A stretch of 15,195 nt of DNA. Source: JAGWAZ01 sp050248595 (GTDB taxonomy: Bacteria > Bacteroidota > Ignavibacteria > OLB7). The stretch spans positions 1-15,195 of the forward strand of contig JBFWSB010000067.1 in NCBI GenBank assembly GCA_050248595.1, read 5' to 3'. The position numbers and the translations under genes are program-made. The notes beneath the pieces are model-generated. The model saw only the letters and a list, made by a program, of their open reading frames with translations, ran no database searches and had not been told where the DNA came from. Shown piece after piece: positions 1 through 7,863 of the stretch (positions are counted from its first letter, which is position 1; each line of letters opens with the position of its first letter).

Positions 1-1512
1 TCTACTGATGAAAATGTGGAGGTCTCCTACGCAACGCCCGGACGATACAGCGTAACGTTGAAGGTGGAGGATGAGTTCGGAGAGAGTACGCAAAAGCTCA
101 ACGACTTCATCACTGTTCTACCGAGCGAATGTGATTTCAGCGACGTTGCAGGGTCTGCTGCTGACTTCTCCGGGAGTGATTTGGATTATGTGGAGCTTCC
201 GAAGGTAGACTTTACGTCGGACGAAGTGACGATCACTGCTTGGGTAAAGCCGAACGGTATTCAGCCTAATTGGGCTGCAATCTTCATGAGCGACAATGCG
301 TTCGGAATCGGCTTCAAGAATGGAACAAACGAGTTGCAGTATCACTGGGATGGTGGTCAGTGGAGTTGGAATAGCGGACTTCACGTTCCTCCCGATGAAT
401 GGTCGCACGTTGCGTTAACAGTAAACCCGAACGAAGCGATACTCTACCTGAACGGTGTTCCCTCACACCACGCAGTTCCTCACACACCAATGGTTGGAAG
501 TCTGGCAAAGCTCGGGCAAGATCGTGGCTTCGGTGCAGCGCGGAATTTCAACGGCCAGATCGACGAGTTCCGGCTCTACAGTCGCGCCCTCTCCGAAGAT
601 GAGATTCGCCGCAGCATCCACCTGACAGCATTACCTACGGAGAGTGATCTTGTTCACTACTATCAGTTCAACGAGAAGGCTACAACCCGCATTTACGATG
701 TGGCGAAAGCGCGAGATGCCTCATTTATTGGTGGAGCCGGGCGAGCACCCTCAACTGCTCCGGTCAGTGGTGGAACCGTTGCCGACGTGCGAAAGCCGGG
801 AGGTGGAGTTGTCGATTTTGTTGGAGCTAACCTTACTCTCCCTCTCTTGTCGGCTTGGGGAGAGGGGGAGTCACATCTGGTTGTCTGGCATTTGCGGCAC
901 GCTCCAGATAGTCTTCCTAAAGCGTTGAGCGGAGTTAGCAGTCACTACTGGATTATCCGTGCTTGGGGAGTAGAGGAACCCTATCCACCAATCGACTCCA
1001 TGGTCTTCTCCAGCGTTGGAAGGATTGGAGTTGATGATGCCGCCGACCCTTCACGACTCAAGCTCTACCGTCGCGATGCAAACGCATTCCTCAATAGTTG
1101 GGGGGAGCCTGAACGAACCGGTATCGGTGTTGATACGCTCTCTGGCTCTATTACCTTCGGCGACGTTGCAACAGATGGAGGGACGATGTTCGGACAGTTC
1201 TTGATTGGAACAGTCGGCTCTTCAATACTTTCCGTTAATGGAGAGGAACATCTGTTGGCAGCAGATGAGAGGCAAGTAGAGAAGCTCTATCCGAACCCAA
1301 CTGGTTCCTACCTCAACATTATCTATCGAGCAGTCGCTGGAGAGTCTGAAGTGACGATTCGTCTGTACGATCCGTTGGGTCGTGAAGTGAAGCGAGTGAG
1401 CCAACCAGTTCAAGCAGGTGTGCAGCATGGGCTTACCCTCGATATGAGCGATCTCCCCGGAGGAGCGTATCTCCTTTATGTTGGTAGGGAGGGATATGTG
1501 GTGCTGAAATAG
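1..1512 (+). CDS. Secreted PKD/LamG protein with T9SS sorting domain (5' truncated)
   Basis: The frame is open to the left edge, so the true start lies outside; the GTG at 16 is internal. Visible domains in order: the last strands of a PKD-like fold (about bases 1-120, TPGRYSVTLKVED), a LamG/concanavalin-like domain (about 170-610, with VTITAWVKPNG, EWSHVALTV, LYLNG and the closing IDEFRLYSRALSEDEI), a middle region of about 200 residues I cannot assign, and a C-terminal sorting domain from about 1260 (EKLYPNPTGSYLNI, LYDPLGREV, LPGGAYLLYV, ending VVLK). In the known families LamG and PKD modules bind carbohydrate or act as spacers, and the last domain routes the protein through the type IX secretion system to the cell surface. 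The role is inferred to be an extracellular binding or adhesion protein; no catalytic domain is visible in this part. The TAG stop is the first base triplet of a repeat that follows directly. Confidence 0.85.
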   Translation, partial: STDENVEVSYATPGRYSVTLKVEDEFGESTQKLNDFITVLPSECDFSDVAGSAADFSGSDLDYVELPKVDFTSDEVTITAWVKPNGIQPNWAAIFMSDNAFGIGFKNGTNELQYHWDGGQWSWNSGLHVPPDEWSHVALTVNPNEAILYLNGVPSHHAVPHTPMVGSLAKLGQDRGFGAARNFNGQIDEFRLYSRALSEDEIRRSIHLTALPTESDLVHYYQFNEKATTRIYDVAKARDASFIGGAGRAPSTAPVSGGTVADVRKPGGGVVDFVGANLTLPLLSAWGEGESHLVVWHLRHAPDSLPKALSGVSSHYWIIRAWGVEEPYPPIDSMVFSSVGRIGVDDAADPSRLKLYRRDANAFLNSWGEPERTGIGVDTLSGSITFGDVATDGGTMFGQFLIGTVGSSILSVNGEEHLLAADERQVEKLYPNPTGSYLNIIYRAVAGESEVTIRLYDPLGREVKRVSQPVQAGVQHGLTLDMSDLPGGAYLLYVGREGYVVLK

Positions 1513-1664
1513 TCACGCAAAGGCGCAAAGCCGCAAAGGAGAAGTTTCTTTTGTACTGCTTTAAATGTGGAAGGTGTGTCAATTATGTTGGTAGGGAATA
1601 GTCACGCAAAGGCGCAAAGGAGAGGTCTTTTCTTATCCCGTTTTCAATGACAAAGGTGTGTGAA
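1476..1664. repeat. Imperfect tandem duplication of gene 3' end plus downstream sequence
   Basis: Unit 1 (1476-1582) carries the last codons and stop of the LamG gene; unit 2 starts directly at 1583. The first 15 bases are identical (1476-1490 and 1583-1597). Unit 2 then lacks 18 bases (1491-1508), and the next 22 bases match exactly (1509-1530 and 1598-1619). After that the units stay alignable but diverged, both reaching AAGGTGTGT (from 1571 and 1653). Unit 1 has three CGCAAAG units and unit 2 has two. Confidence 0.8.
1508..1619. repeat. CGCAAAG-type intergenic repeat, two copies
   Basis: CACGCAAAGGCGCAAAG occurs at 1514-1530 and 1603-1619, built from near 8-base units. From memory, very similar intergenic strings occur in many unrelated bacteria; this was not searched. 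Its role is unknown. Confidence 0.6.
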
Positions 1665-1719
1665 TGAGGAGGTGGGGGGTAAAGACTAAGAAGCTAAGAT
1701 ATTCTGGCTCCCAGGTCAT

Positions 1720-1746
1720 CGGGAGAGGGGCTGGGGGAGAGGGCTA
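1720..1746. repeat. Purine-rich GGGAGAGGG direct repeat
   Basis: Two GGGAGAGGG-type blocks flank CTG in the spacer between the convergent LamG and M23 genes. A related block, GGGGGAGAGGG, is at 7846-7856. From memory such strings are common short intergenic repeats. I found no convincing intrinsic terminator in 1513-1784, although two convergent genes end there. Confidence 0.4.
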
Positions 1747-1784
1747 ACAAAAGAGCCACGTATCTTCCCCGCCTCAATTTGGTA

Positions 1785-2993
1785 TTACATCAACACCACC
1801 ATAGTTCCCACCGGAACCATCTGGTAGACCTTCCCGACATCTCGGTTGTGCAGCACTACACAACCCCACGAAAGTCTGCGCGTTCCATTATTCTCCCACT
1901 CCCGAATCCAGCCGTGCAGGCCGATTCCTCCACCGAGGTTCGTTTTCTGTGGCGTCGGTTTTCGGGCGCGCCAAGCCGAGGCAATTTCATTCTCTACAGT
2001 TTTGCTAATCTTCCCTTCTTCTCTCCCCCACGCAGCATCGAACGCATTTGGATAGTTGATTTTGATCCAGTGCTTGCCAAAGTAGGCTCCATACTTTCCC
2101 GGAATATTCCCCTTCTCTTTCTCGACAACGAAGTACATCCCTTTCGGTGTGTTGTTATCTCCCTCTACACGCTTTCGTCCGGTTCCCTGCCCGAAGCTTA
2201 CATCATATTCTTTCACCAGCTTGTTCTCTTTGAAGAGCTTCATCCGGTAGCTCTCGTTGTCAACAAGGAGTAGAACCTTCTCTTCCTGCGGCACAAAAAG
2301 TTTGCGGTGTGCTCGGATAAACTTGCTCGGCGCGATATAGTGTCTCTTTACCCAAGCGACATTCTTCCCGTCCGATGAAGGCCAGTAGGTGGGGGAGAGT
2401 GAGAGATCGTTCCGCAATTCAAGGTGGAGGTGTGGGGCGTAGCGTTTCTCTGGGTCTTGTCCGATTGTGCCAATTCTCTGTCGACGTGTCACGACATCAC
2501 CCGGCTTCACGTCGATCGTGTGTAAGTGCGCGTAGAGCGATTGGATTGTTCGCTTGTGGTGGTTCTCGTAGTAGATATGCTCAATCAATATCACCTTCCC
2601 CCAGAGCCGACCAAAATCTTTCGCGGTAACTACACGACCGTTCGCTACCGAGCGGACAGGTTGGCCGAGATCGGTTGCACCTCCACCTCTTCCATTCCAA
2701 TCTTCACCCGGATGAATTCCGAGGCTGTACTCTTCGGCGAACCTCGTGGCGATATACCATCCGGTGTGCTCTTTCCCGGTAGCCTTGTCGCGATAGCTCC
2801 CCTCGGCATTTGGGTCGCCGATAGGGAAATCAAAACCGTTGGCAGGAGGGAAGTCGGTTTCGAGATAGGTGTCGAAGAGGTTCGATACGATAGGTGCGTC
2901 ATCTTTCAGACTCTGAGTTTCAGGGAGAGAATCAGAGCAGGCGAGGAGGAGAAGAGAAGCAACTGTAAGTAGGGAAATGTGTGTAGAGTTCAT
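1785..2993 (-). CDS. Lipoprotein with M23 metallopeptidase and YkuD L,D-transpeptidase domains
   Basis: The 402-aa protein is read from the ATG at 2993; a GTG at 3005 would add four residues. The chosen start places the lipobox (LLLLAC) with Cys19 at the usual distance. Domain 1 (about residues 85-205) is an M23/LytM-type peptidase with a full set of expected residues: H94xxxD98 (HPGED), H156 (YAHL) and H188xH190 (HLHLEL). M23 enzymes cut peptide cross-links in peptidoglycan with zinc. Domain 2 (about 239-402) is a YkuD-type L,D-transpeptidase: it starts VLLLVDNESYRMKLF, has NTPKGMYFV, then H360G and the SWGCVV motif with catalytic Cys378; the usual motif is S/T-H/x-G-C. Such enzymes form 3-3 cross-links or attach proteins to peptidoglycan. 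A cell-envelope-anchored bifunctional cross-link remodeller is inferred. All catalytic residues are present, so both halves look active. Neighbours do not suggest an operon. Confidence 0.88.
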   Translation of the reverse strand: MNSTHISLLTVASLLLLACSDSLPETQSLKDDAPIVSNLFDTYLETDFPPANGFDFPIGDPNAEGSYRDKATGKEHTGWYIATRFAEEYSLGIHPGEDWNGRGGGATDLGQPVRSVANGRVVTAKDFGRLWGKVILIEHIYYENHHKRTIQSLYAHLHTIDVKPGDVVTRRQRIGTIGQDPEKRYAPHLHLELRNDLSLSPTYWPSSDGKNVAWVKRHYIAPSKFIRAHRKLFVPQEEKVLLLVDNESYRMKLFKENKLVKEYDVSFGQGTGRKRVEGDNNTPKGMYFVVEKEKGNIPGKYGAYFGKHWIKINYPNAFDAAWGREEGKISKTVENEIASAWRARKPTPQKTNLGGGIGLHGWIREWENNGTRRLSWGCVVLHNRDVGKVYQMVPVGTMVVLM

Positions 2994-3065
2994 AGGGGAG
3001 GGCACGTCGTAAGGTTGTGGACGTTACTGAGGGATATTCACAAATCTTATACGATGCTCAGTCTA

Positions 3066-3278
3066 TCAAGAACTGCTGAGTGGAACAAATGCACCGCAGA
3101 TAAATTCTATATCAGCAGTTGCGCCACTGCATTCAAGAAAATAGTCGAGGCGATTCAGATTGCAGTGCACCTCTTCCATTGGATCATCTGGTTCATTCTT
3201 CAGGCAACCAATGCAAAGAGCCGGACGTGTGATTAGATCAGGGTTCAATTCATTTCCATTGTCATCGTAGTAGGGCAT
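3066..3278 (-). CDS. Small Cys-rich hypothetical protein, possible zinc-binding
   Basis: The 70-aa protein starts MPYYDDNGNELNPDL and has Cys at 22, 25, 39, 50 and 61, including a CxxC (CIGC), which suggests a small metal-binding fold. It looks like a real gene: it is acidic, has a sensible start, and its start lies 36 bases after the preceding endonuclease stop. From memory, similar 60-70-aa proteins with the same N-terminus and a CxxC occur in several bacterial phyla without known function. It may be co-transcribed with the restriction-modification genes, but nothing ties it to them functionally. The C-terminal ten residues (FVPLSSS end) look less conserved-like. Confidence 0.65.
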   Translation of the reverse strand: MPYYDDNGNELNPDLITRPALCIGCLKNEPDDPMEEVHCNLNRLDYFLECSGATADIEFICGAFVPLSSS

Positions 3279-3314
3279 GATAGTGTAGCGATGTAAGGTT
3301 TGTGAGTATGTAGG

Positions 3315-4049
3315 CTATGGAACGATTTCCACCCAAGAGGAGTTAAAGTCGATAGCACTCAAAACTTTATCACGATCAAGCTGTGGGGGTTTTCGAATGC
3401 GAATTGCAAGTCGATCAGGGGAAACGTCTTCAATGATCGTGAACTGAGAGCCATGCGGTTGCCAGGTGAAAGTATGTTTGTTAGATGTCTTTTCTATCGC
3501 TTCAAGATTGCCCCGTTCATTCCATGTCCAGAGATAATTCTCTTCAGGATAGATCACTGTTTCAAATTCAAAAACAGCCAGTTCAAGTAGATCATTCGAT
3601 TTTATCAGCACTACCGTTCGCAGGTGGCGAAAGTATCGACGAAGTGATGATACTCGTTCATTCCAGATAGAGAGCACTTTCGTCCCTATATCTTGTGGAT
3701 CAACATCAGTCACCTGCTTTTCTCCAAAAGAATAGATCGGCGAGTTTCTACCGGAGATTAAGCGTATGCGTTTTGTGTTGAATGGATGTGCCTGCTTTAC
3801 AGTCTTAGCTCCCCATGCAGTCTGTTCCAAAACAACATCGTCGAGACCAATGTTGGATGGCTTCCACTCTGCCCCGATGAGACGAGCAAAAATTGATTCC
3901 CAATCAGAGCCTTCTAATCGAGGAGTATCTCTTGTTGCCAAGAGATATGTGATTTCCCGTCCAAGCTGTAATGCAAAGTCAGTCGAGAAATGGTTCAGTG
4001 GATACGGAGGTTCATATTTCTCAACTGCCCTAAGTCGAGGTCGTTGCAT
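3315..4049 (-). CDS. Probable type II restriction endonuclease partner of the C5 methyltransferase
   Basis: The 244-aa protein starts inside the 3' end of the methyltransferase gene (20-base overlap), the usual arrangement of translationally coupled type II restriction-modification pairs. I do not recognise the family. The stretch GLDDVVLEQTAWGAKTVK (residues 68-85) resembles the metal-binding hairpin of PD-(D/E)xK nucleases, with D70/D71 and K82. However, the acidic residue two before the Lys is Gly80, so the motif is degenerate or the acid has moved (E51 is a candidate). A later strand pair, VVLIKSNDLLELAVFEFETV (145-164), fits a nuclease core. Inferred role: cutting DNA at the site the methylase protects. 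Alternatives are another accessory protein of the methylase or an inactivated nuclease. The sequence is AT-richer than the flanking genes, which fits transfer. Confidence 0.62.
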   Translation of the reverse strand: MQRPRLRAVEKYEPPYPLNHFSTDFALQLGREITYLLATRDTPRLEGSDWESIFARLIGAEWKPSNIGLDDVVLEQTAWGAKTVKQAHPFNTKRIRLISGRNSPIYSFGEKQVTDVDPQDIGTKVLSIWNERVSSLRRYFRHLRTVVLIKSNDLLELAVFEFETVIYPEENYLWTWNERGNLEAIEKTSNKHTFTWQPHGSQFTIIEDVSPDRLAIRIRKPPQLDRDKVLSAIDFNSSWVEIVP

Positions 4050-5067
4050 GATAGTTTTTCTCGAAGTCTATCAATGTCAGTTGACGATTTTGTCTCTGGT
4101 TATCAGTAGCATTAGAAAGAATCTTCTTTTCAAAAAGTGCTCTCAAGACATTCTCAATAACAGCCTGAGCTACTGTGACGGGCAAACTGTTCCCGGCCTG
4201 CTTTCTGGCTTGGCTATAGTTACTGACAATCTCAAAGGTATCTGGAAACCCTTGCAGACGAAACATCTCGCGAGGGGTCAATCTTCTCTCGCCATTGACA
4301 AGAAGATAATTGTAAGAAGCACCTGCTCGCAACGCACATGAATAGGGATAGGCACTAATGTGGCCTGACTTATTCTCATGCCAAATAGTTGGTTCCTCGG
4401 TGATAGGATGTTTATCTAAACGTTTGTTCCGAATAAAATCTGACGCGTAAAATTCTTCTGGGACATTATCCTCTAAAATCGAGGTGAGAGATGCCATCGG
4501 AATGTTTTCTTCAGGCCAGTAAAAGTTGGTTGGGTTGCTGAACCCTACAATGAACACACGCTCTCGCTTTTGAGGTAATCCAAAGTCCAGTGCATTGAGA
4601 ACACGGAAGTCGCAGTAGTAGCCAAGTTCACGGAGCACTTCCATAATCCTGCGAAGCGTCTCTCCACGATTATGTCCCACAAGAAGTTTTACGTTCTCCA
4701 AGACAAATGCAGCAGGTCGCTTTGCTTCAAGAAGTCGGGCAATTTCGAAGAAGAGAGTACCCCGAGCATCTTCAAATCCTTTACGTTGACCAATAATACT
4801 GAATGGTTGGCAAGGAAAGCCTGCTAATAAAAGATGGTGGTCGGGCACATCATCTGCATGGATTTCAGTGATATCACCTTGAGGAGTCTCGCCAAAGTTT
4901 GCCGCATAAACACGTTGGCATTCTTCATCGATATCGCTTGAAAGGACACAGGTAGGAACGAAGCCAGCTGATTTCGCAGCGTTGGATGCCGCAATACGAA
5001 AGCCACCAACCCCGCAGAACAAATCAATAAATCGAAGGTGTTGTTGAGTTGTCTTATCGCGCTTCAT
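4030..5067 (-). CDS. DNA (cytosine-5-)-methyltransferase, type II
   Basis: The 345-aa protein has the standard order of C5-methylase motifs: motif I DLFCGVGGF (15-23) for S-adenosylmethionine, motif IV GFPCQPFS with catalytic Cys86, motif VI ENVK (124-127), motif VIII QKRERVFIVGF (166-176), a target-recognition region about 185-258, motif IX RRLTPREMFRLQGFPD (261-276) and motif X QAGNSLPVTVAQAVI (300-314). It transfers a methyl group to C5 of cytosine in a short site; the site cannot be read from sequence. The length is typical for the family and all key residues are present. It overlaps the downstream probable endonuclease by 20 bases. The gene is visibly AT-richer than bshC in sampled lines (about one third G+C in 4081-4140), which fits horizontal acquisition. 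Confidence 0.95.
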   Translation of the reverse strand: MKRDKTTQQHLRFIDLFCGVGGFRIAASNAAKSAGFVPTCVLSSDIDEECQRVYAANFGETPQGDITEIHADDVPDHHLLLAGFPCQPFSIIGQRKGFEDARGTLFFEIARLLEAKRPAAFVLENVKLLVGHNRGETLRRIMEVLRELGYYCDFRVLNALDFGLPQKRERVFIVGFSNPTNFYWPEENIPMASLTSILEDNVPEEFYASDFIRNKRLDKHPITEEPTIWHENKSGHISAYPYSCALRAGASYNYLLVNGERRLTPREMFRLQGFPDTFEIVSNYSQARKQAGNSLPVTVAQAVIENVLRALFEKKILSNATDNQRQNRQLTLIDFEKNYHATTST

Positions 5068-5165
5068 TTTTACACTGTAATCTGGGTGACATACATAACA
5101 GACTGCTCAAGTTACGAAAATCTCTTTCTTGTGTTCTGGGTTGCAACACTATCGTGACAGTCTCT

Positions 5166-6155
5166 TCAAGTCTTCCCCAACACCCCCTCCGCCATCAACT
5201 CCATCGAACGCTTCACTTTCTCACTTGGCATGCCGCCGAAGTTTGTGATTGCCATTGCGTGAGTCATGCCGGCCTCTTCGTAGCGGCGGAGAACGCGGAG
5301 AATTTCGTTTGGGTCGCCGAAGGCTACCAAGTCTTGTTCTATTAACAGGTCGAACGGACGCTGCTTTGCGTAGAGGCGCGTGCGGACGTAGCGATCCATC
5401 ATCTCCCGTGCTTCATCTCGTGCCTTCTCAGTTGTCTCGGCACAGTGTACGTGCAGGCCAAATCGGACGGTAGCTTCGGCAAGGTCTTTCCCTGACTCCT
5501 CCCACCCGCGACGGAATTCAGCAGTTGTGGTCGCAAGCTCTTCAAACGATTCGGTGGTGGCGTAGGGGATCATCATGATCGGGAGACCACGGCGGCCTAC
5601 GTGATAGGCAGCACCATTGCTCAGGATTGCCACCCAGAGTGAAGGATGTGGGCGTTGGTGGGGGAGAACGTTCAGTTGAAGGTTCTCGACTGAGAAGATT
5701 TCTCCCTCGAACGAAAACTTCTCGCCACTCCAGCTCTTCAACAAGATTTCCAATCCCTCATCAAAACGTGCCCTCTTTTCTTCCGGCTTTATTCCGAATC
5801 CTTCAAACTCATGTTTCAAATATCCCGAGCCAACTCCCAACATCAAGCGTCCGTTGGAGAGGGTGTCAACCATTGCGAAATCTTCGGCTGTTCGGAGGGG
5901 ATTATCGAAGGGGAGGACGACGACGGCGGAGCCGAGGCCAATCCGTTCAGTGCGTGCGGCAGCAGCACTCAGCAGAATTGCCGGACGAGGAATTACGCCA
6001 TACTCGTGAAAGTGATGCTCGGCAATCCAGAACGACTCGTAGCCCAACCGGTCGGCCAACTCAATCTGCCCTAACAGTTCGCTGTAGAGCTGGCCAACAG
6101 TTCGAGAGAGTTCGTTCGGATAGTGGTCGGCAACAGAAAAAAGACCAAGGTGCAT
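5166..6155 (-). CDS. LLM-class flavin-dependent oxidoreductase (luciferase-like)
   Basis: The 329-aa protein is of normal length for bacterial-luciferase-like monooxygenases. Visible landmarks are MHLGLFSVADHYP at the first strand, YESFWIAEHHF (39-49) with the conserved EHHF, RIGLGSAVVVLPFDNPLRTAED (71-92), the NGRLMLGVGSGY block (101-112) that is strongly conserved in the family, and the closing MAITNFGGMPSEKVKRSMEL. Members use reduced flavin, or F420 in some lineages, as a soluble TIM-barrel enzyme; the substrate cannot be inferred here. It starts 46 bases after the bshC stop on the same strand, so co-transcription is possible, although the gap holds an A/T-rich repeat. No functional link to bacillithiol is established. 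Confidence 0.9.
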   Translation of the reverse strand: MHLGLFSVADHYPNELSRTVGQLYSELLGQIELADRLGYESFWIAEHHFHEYGVIPRPAILLSAAAARTERIGLGSAVVVLPFDNPLRTAEDFAMVDTLSNGRLMLGVGSGYLKHEFEGFGIKPEEKRARFDEGLEILLKSWSGEKFSFEGEIFSVENLQLNVLPHQRPHPSLWVAILSNGAAYHVGRRGLPIMMIPYATTESFEELATTTAEFRRGWEESGKDLAEATVRFGLHVHCAETTEKARDEAREMMDRYVRTRLYAKQRPFDLLIEQDLVAFGDPNEILRVLRRYEEAGMTHAMAITNFGGMPSEKVKRSMELMAEGVLGKT

Positions 6156-6160
6156 TGTGG

Positions 6161-6190
6161 AAAATTCAAAAGTAAAAATTCAAAATTCTA
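6161..6190. repeat. A/T-rich AAAATTCAAA tandem-like repeat
   Basis: Three AATTCAAA/AAATTC-type units fill most of the 46-base gap between bshC and the oxidoreductase gene. From memory, such AATTCAAA repeats are widespread intergenic strings in other phyla (for example cyanobacteria). It sits just upstream of the oxidoreductase start, where no ribosome-binding site is seen. Confidence 0.5.
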
Positions 6191-6201
6191 AAGGGGGAGG
6201 G

Positions 6202-7794
6202 TTATATCGTTATCACCTGCATTGCACCCGGCAGGATGTCTATCTCACGTAGCATTTCCCGCACGTTCTCGAAGCCATACTTATTCGTGTAGTAGAGAAC
6301 GTTCAGCGTTCGTTCTTGGAGCGAGCCTCCGGGGAGGAGAAGCTGCGTTGCAGCTTGAACCCGCTTGATCTCCGTCTCGTTCTTCCGCTTCAACGCCCCT
6401 CGAAGTCGTCCACCGAAATTCTCCAGTTCCTTTGCAGCCTTGTGTTGGTTCGCGCCGAGAGTTTTCTCCAGCGACTTGTCAATCTCTTCGGTCAAGGCTT
6501 GCAGTCCATTGAACGCCTCAGCTATCATCCGTTCTCCTTCGGCGAGCTGCCGATCAATCTCACTTGCTTTCCCCTCATCAACGAAATGCTCAGCAGGGTC
6601 GAACGATTTTGCGAAGAGCCGCTGAAGTGTGAGGTCGGTACCATCGAGAGCGCGCTCTACTTTTGGCTCAACGAGCGTGACGAAGGGACGGGGAGCAGTG
6701 GCCGGAGTCTCCATGCCGAAGAGAGGATAGAGATCGGAGAGCTGATCGAGATATGCCACTTCGCTCGGGCCGCCCAAGTAGATCGCAGTCGGAAGAGTTG
6801 CATCTTGAACGATAGGGCGGAGCAGAACATTTGGTGAGAGTCGCTCTGGAGTTGTCTTCGCAATCTCTGCAACTTCGCTCTTCGTCATCCGCACCTCAGT
6901 GCCACGAATCACATACTCATCTCCCTGCAGGTCGAGTGAGATACGTTCTCCTTCATGCTGGATAAAGAGTGCTCCCGGCTTCGGGTCAATCGGCGTGGGG
7001 AGTCCATCCGCCTGCATTGCCGCAGTTCTGGTTGTGATTGCATTGTACTGTCCTTCCGGGTTCTCAGCTTCGCGAAGGAAGATGTCGGCGGCAAGATGTT
7101 TCAACCCAGCGTTGCAAGAGGAGAGGAGAACTAATGGAGTGTCGCCAAGCAACTTATAGAAGAACCGGGCGAAGCCGTCGGCTAACGTTCCATCGGCATA
7201 AGAAGACTTCAACAGTTCCAACGACTCTTTGGTGAAGTCAGTCTCTCCAACAATTTCTTCTACCTGACTTAGTAATCTGTTCAGTCCTTCTTCTGTCACC
7301 TCGCGATCTCCCACACTGCGTCGACGCTCGTCGCCATCGTCGTAGCGGATTGTGCGAAGATCACCCGAGCGTTCCATCAGGCTTATCGTCCGAGCTTCGT
7401 CGAAGTCGTGGTCGTCCGCCTCAATCCAGAAGACCGGAACAAACTGATAGTTGGAGTGCTTCTCTTGAAGCATTGCAGCAAGACGAATCGTGCCGACAGC
7501 TTTGTAGAGAGTGTAGAGAGGCCCCGTAGCAATCCCTGCCTGCTGACCGGTGACTACGGCATAGGAGTTTGCGCCTTGCAGTCTCTCTGCCGACTCGACA
7601 GATTCTTCAGGTGCATTCCACCTCTTCAGATCCTCGACGATATTCCGAACAAGTTCTTCCCGATGCGACTCCGTAAATCGGTCGAGCGAGCGGAGTTGGT
7701 CGGCGTTGAGGAGGGTGCTCTCCTCGCTTGCAAAACGTGAGAGGAATGGAGGATAGTGGTCGGTCAGCGACGTGAGTTGAATCGATTGTGTCAT
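6202..7794 (-). CDS. bshC: Bacillithiol biosynthesis cysteine-adding enzyme BshC
   Basis: The 530-aa protein has the family's usual length and landmarks: an N-terminal VVTGQQAG (80-87) followed by GPLYTLYKA (91-99), then VPVFWIEADDHDFDE (119-133), and a C-terminal part with a long charged helix or coiled coil (about 420-485) ending GGSLQER (489-495) and LYYTNKYG. BshC is the putative ligase that adds cysteine to glucosaminyl-malate in the last step of bacillithiol synthesis, in the cytoplasm. Bacillithiol is known from Firmicutes, Deinococcus and the Bacteroidota/Chlorobi group, which supports the taxonomic reading. No bshA or bshB gene is in the window, which is normal because these genes are often scattered. 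The ATG at 7794 gives the full N-terminus. It could form an operon with the downstream oxidoreductase. Confidence 0.95.
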   Translation of the reverse strand: MTQSIQLTSLTDHYPPFLSRFASEESTLLNADQLRSLDRFTESHREELVRNIVEDLKRWNAPEESVESAERLQGANSYAVVTGQQAGIATGPLYTLYKAVGTIRLAAMLQEKHSNYQFVPVFWIEADDHDFDEARTISLMERSGDLRTIRYDDGDERRRSVGDREVTEEGLNRLLSQVEEIVGETDFTKESLELLKSSYADGTLADGFARFFYKLLGDTPLVLLSSCNAGLKHLAADIFLREAENPEGQYNAITTRTAAMQADGLPTPIDPKPGALFIQHEGERISLDLQGDEYVIRGTEVRMTKSEVAEIAKTTPERLSPNVLLRPIVQDATLPTAIYLGGPSEVAYLDQLSDLYPLFGMETPATAPRPFVTLVEPKVERALDGTDLTLQRLFAKSFDPAEHFVDEGKASEIDRQLAEGERMIAEAFNGLQALTEEIDKSLEKTLGANQHKAAKELENFGGRLRGALKRKNETEIKRVQAATQLLLPGGSLQERTLNVLYYTNKYGFENVREMLREIDILPGAMQVITI

Positions 7795-7863
7795 GTATGA
7801 TTAGAATAAAACGGATCGTTTGTTAACGTGCGAATAATGGTTGATGGGGGAGAGGGTATATGG

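Noticed and set aside
1700..1730. Terminator between the convergent LamG and M23 genes
   Set aside because: Only a 5-bp stem (CTCCC/GGGAG) with no T-run is present.
1779..2972. + strand frames of 164 and 148 aa over the M23/transpeptidase gene
   Set aside because: The - strand frame has a lipobox and two complete catalytic motif sets, so the antisense frames are shadows.
5094..5100. CATAACA string upstream of the methyltransferase, like the shared secreted-gene motif
   Set aside because: Only a single 7-base match without the second half-site or similar distance; expected by chance.
5627..6837. Long + strand frames (182 aa at 5627-6175 and 173 aa at 6316-6837)
   Set aside because: They lie antisense to the well-identified oxidoreductase and bshC genes and show no protein-like features.
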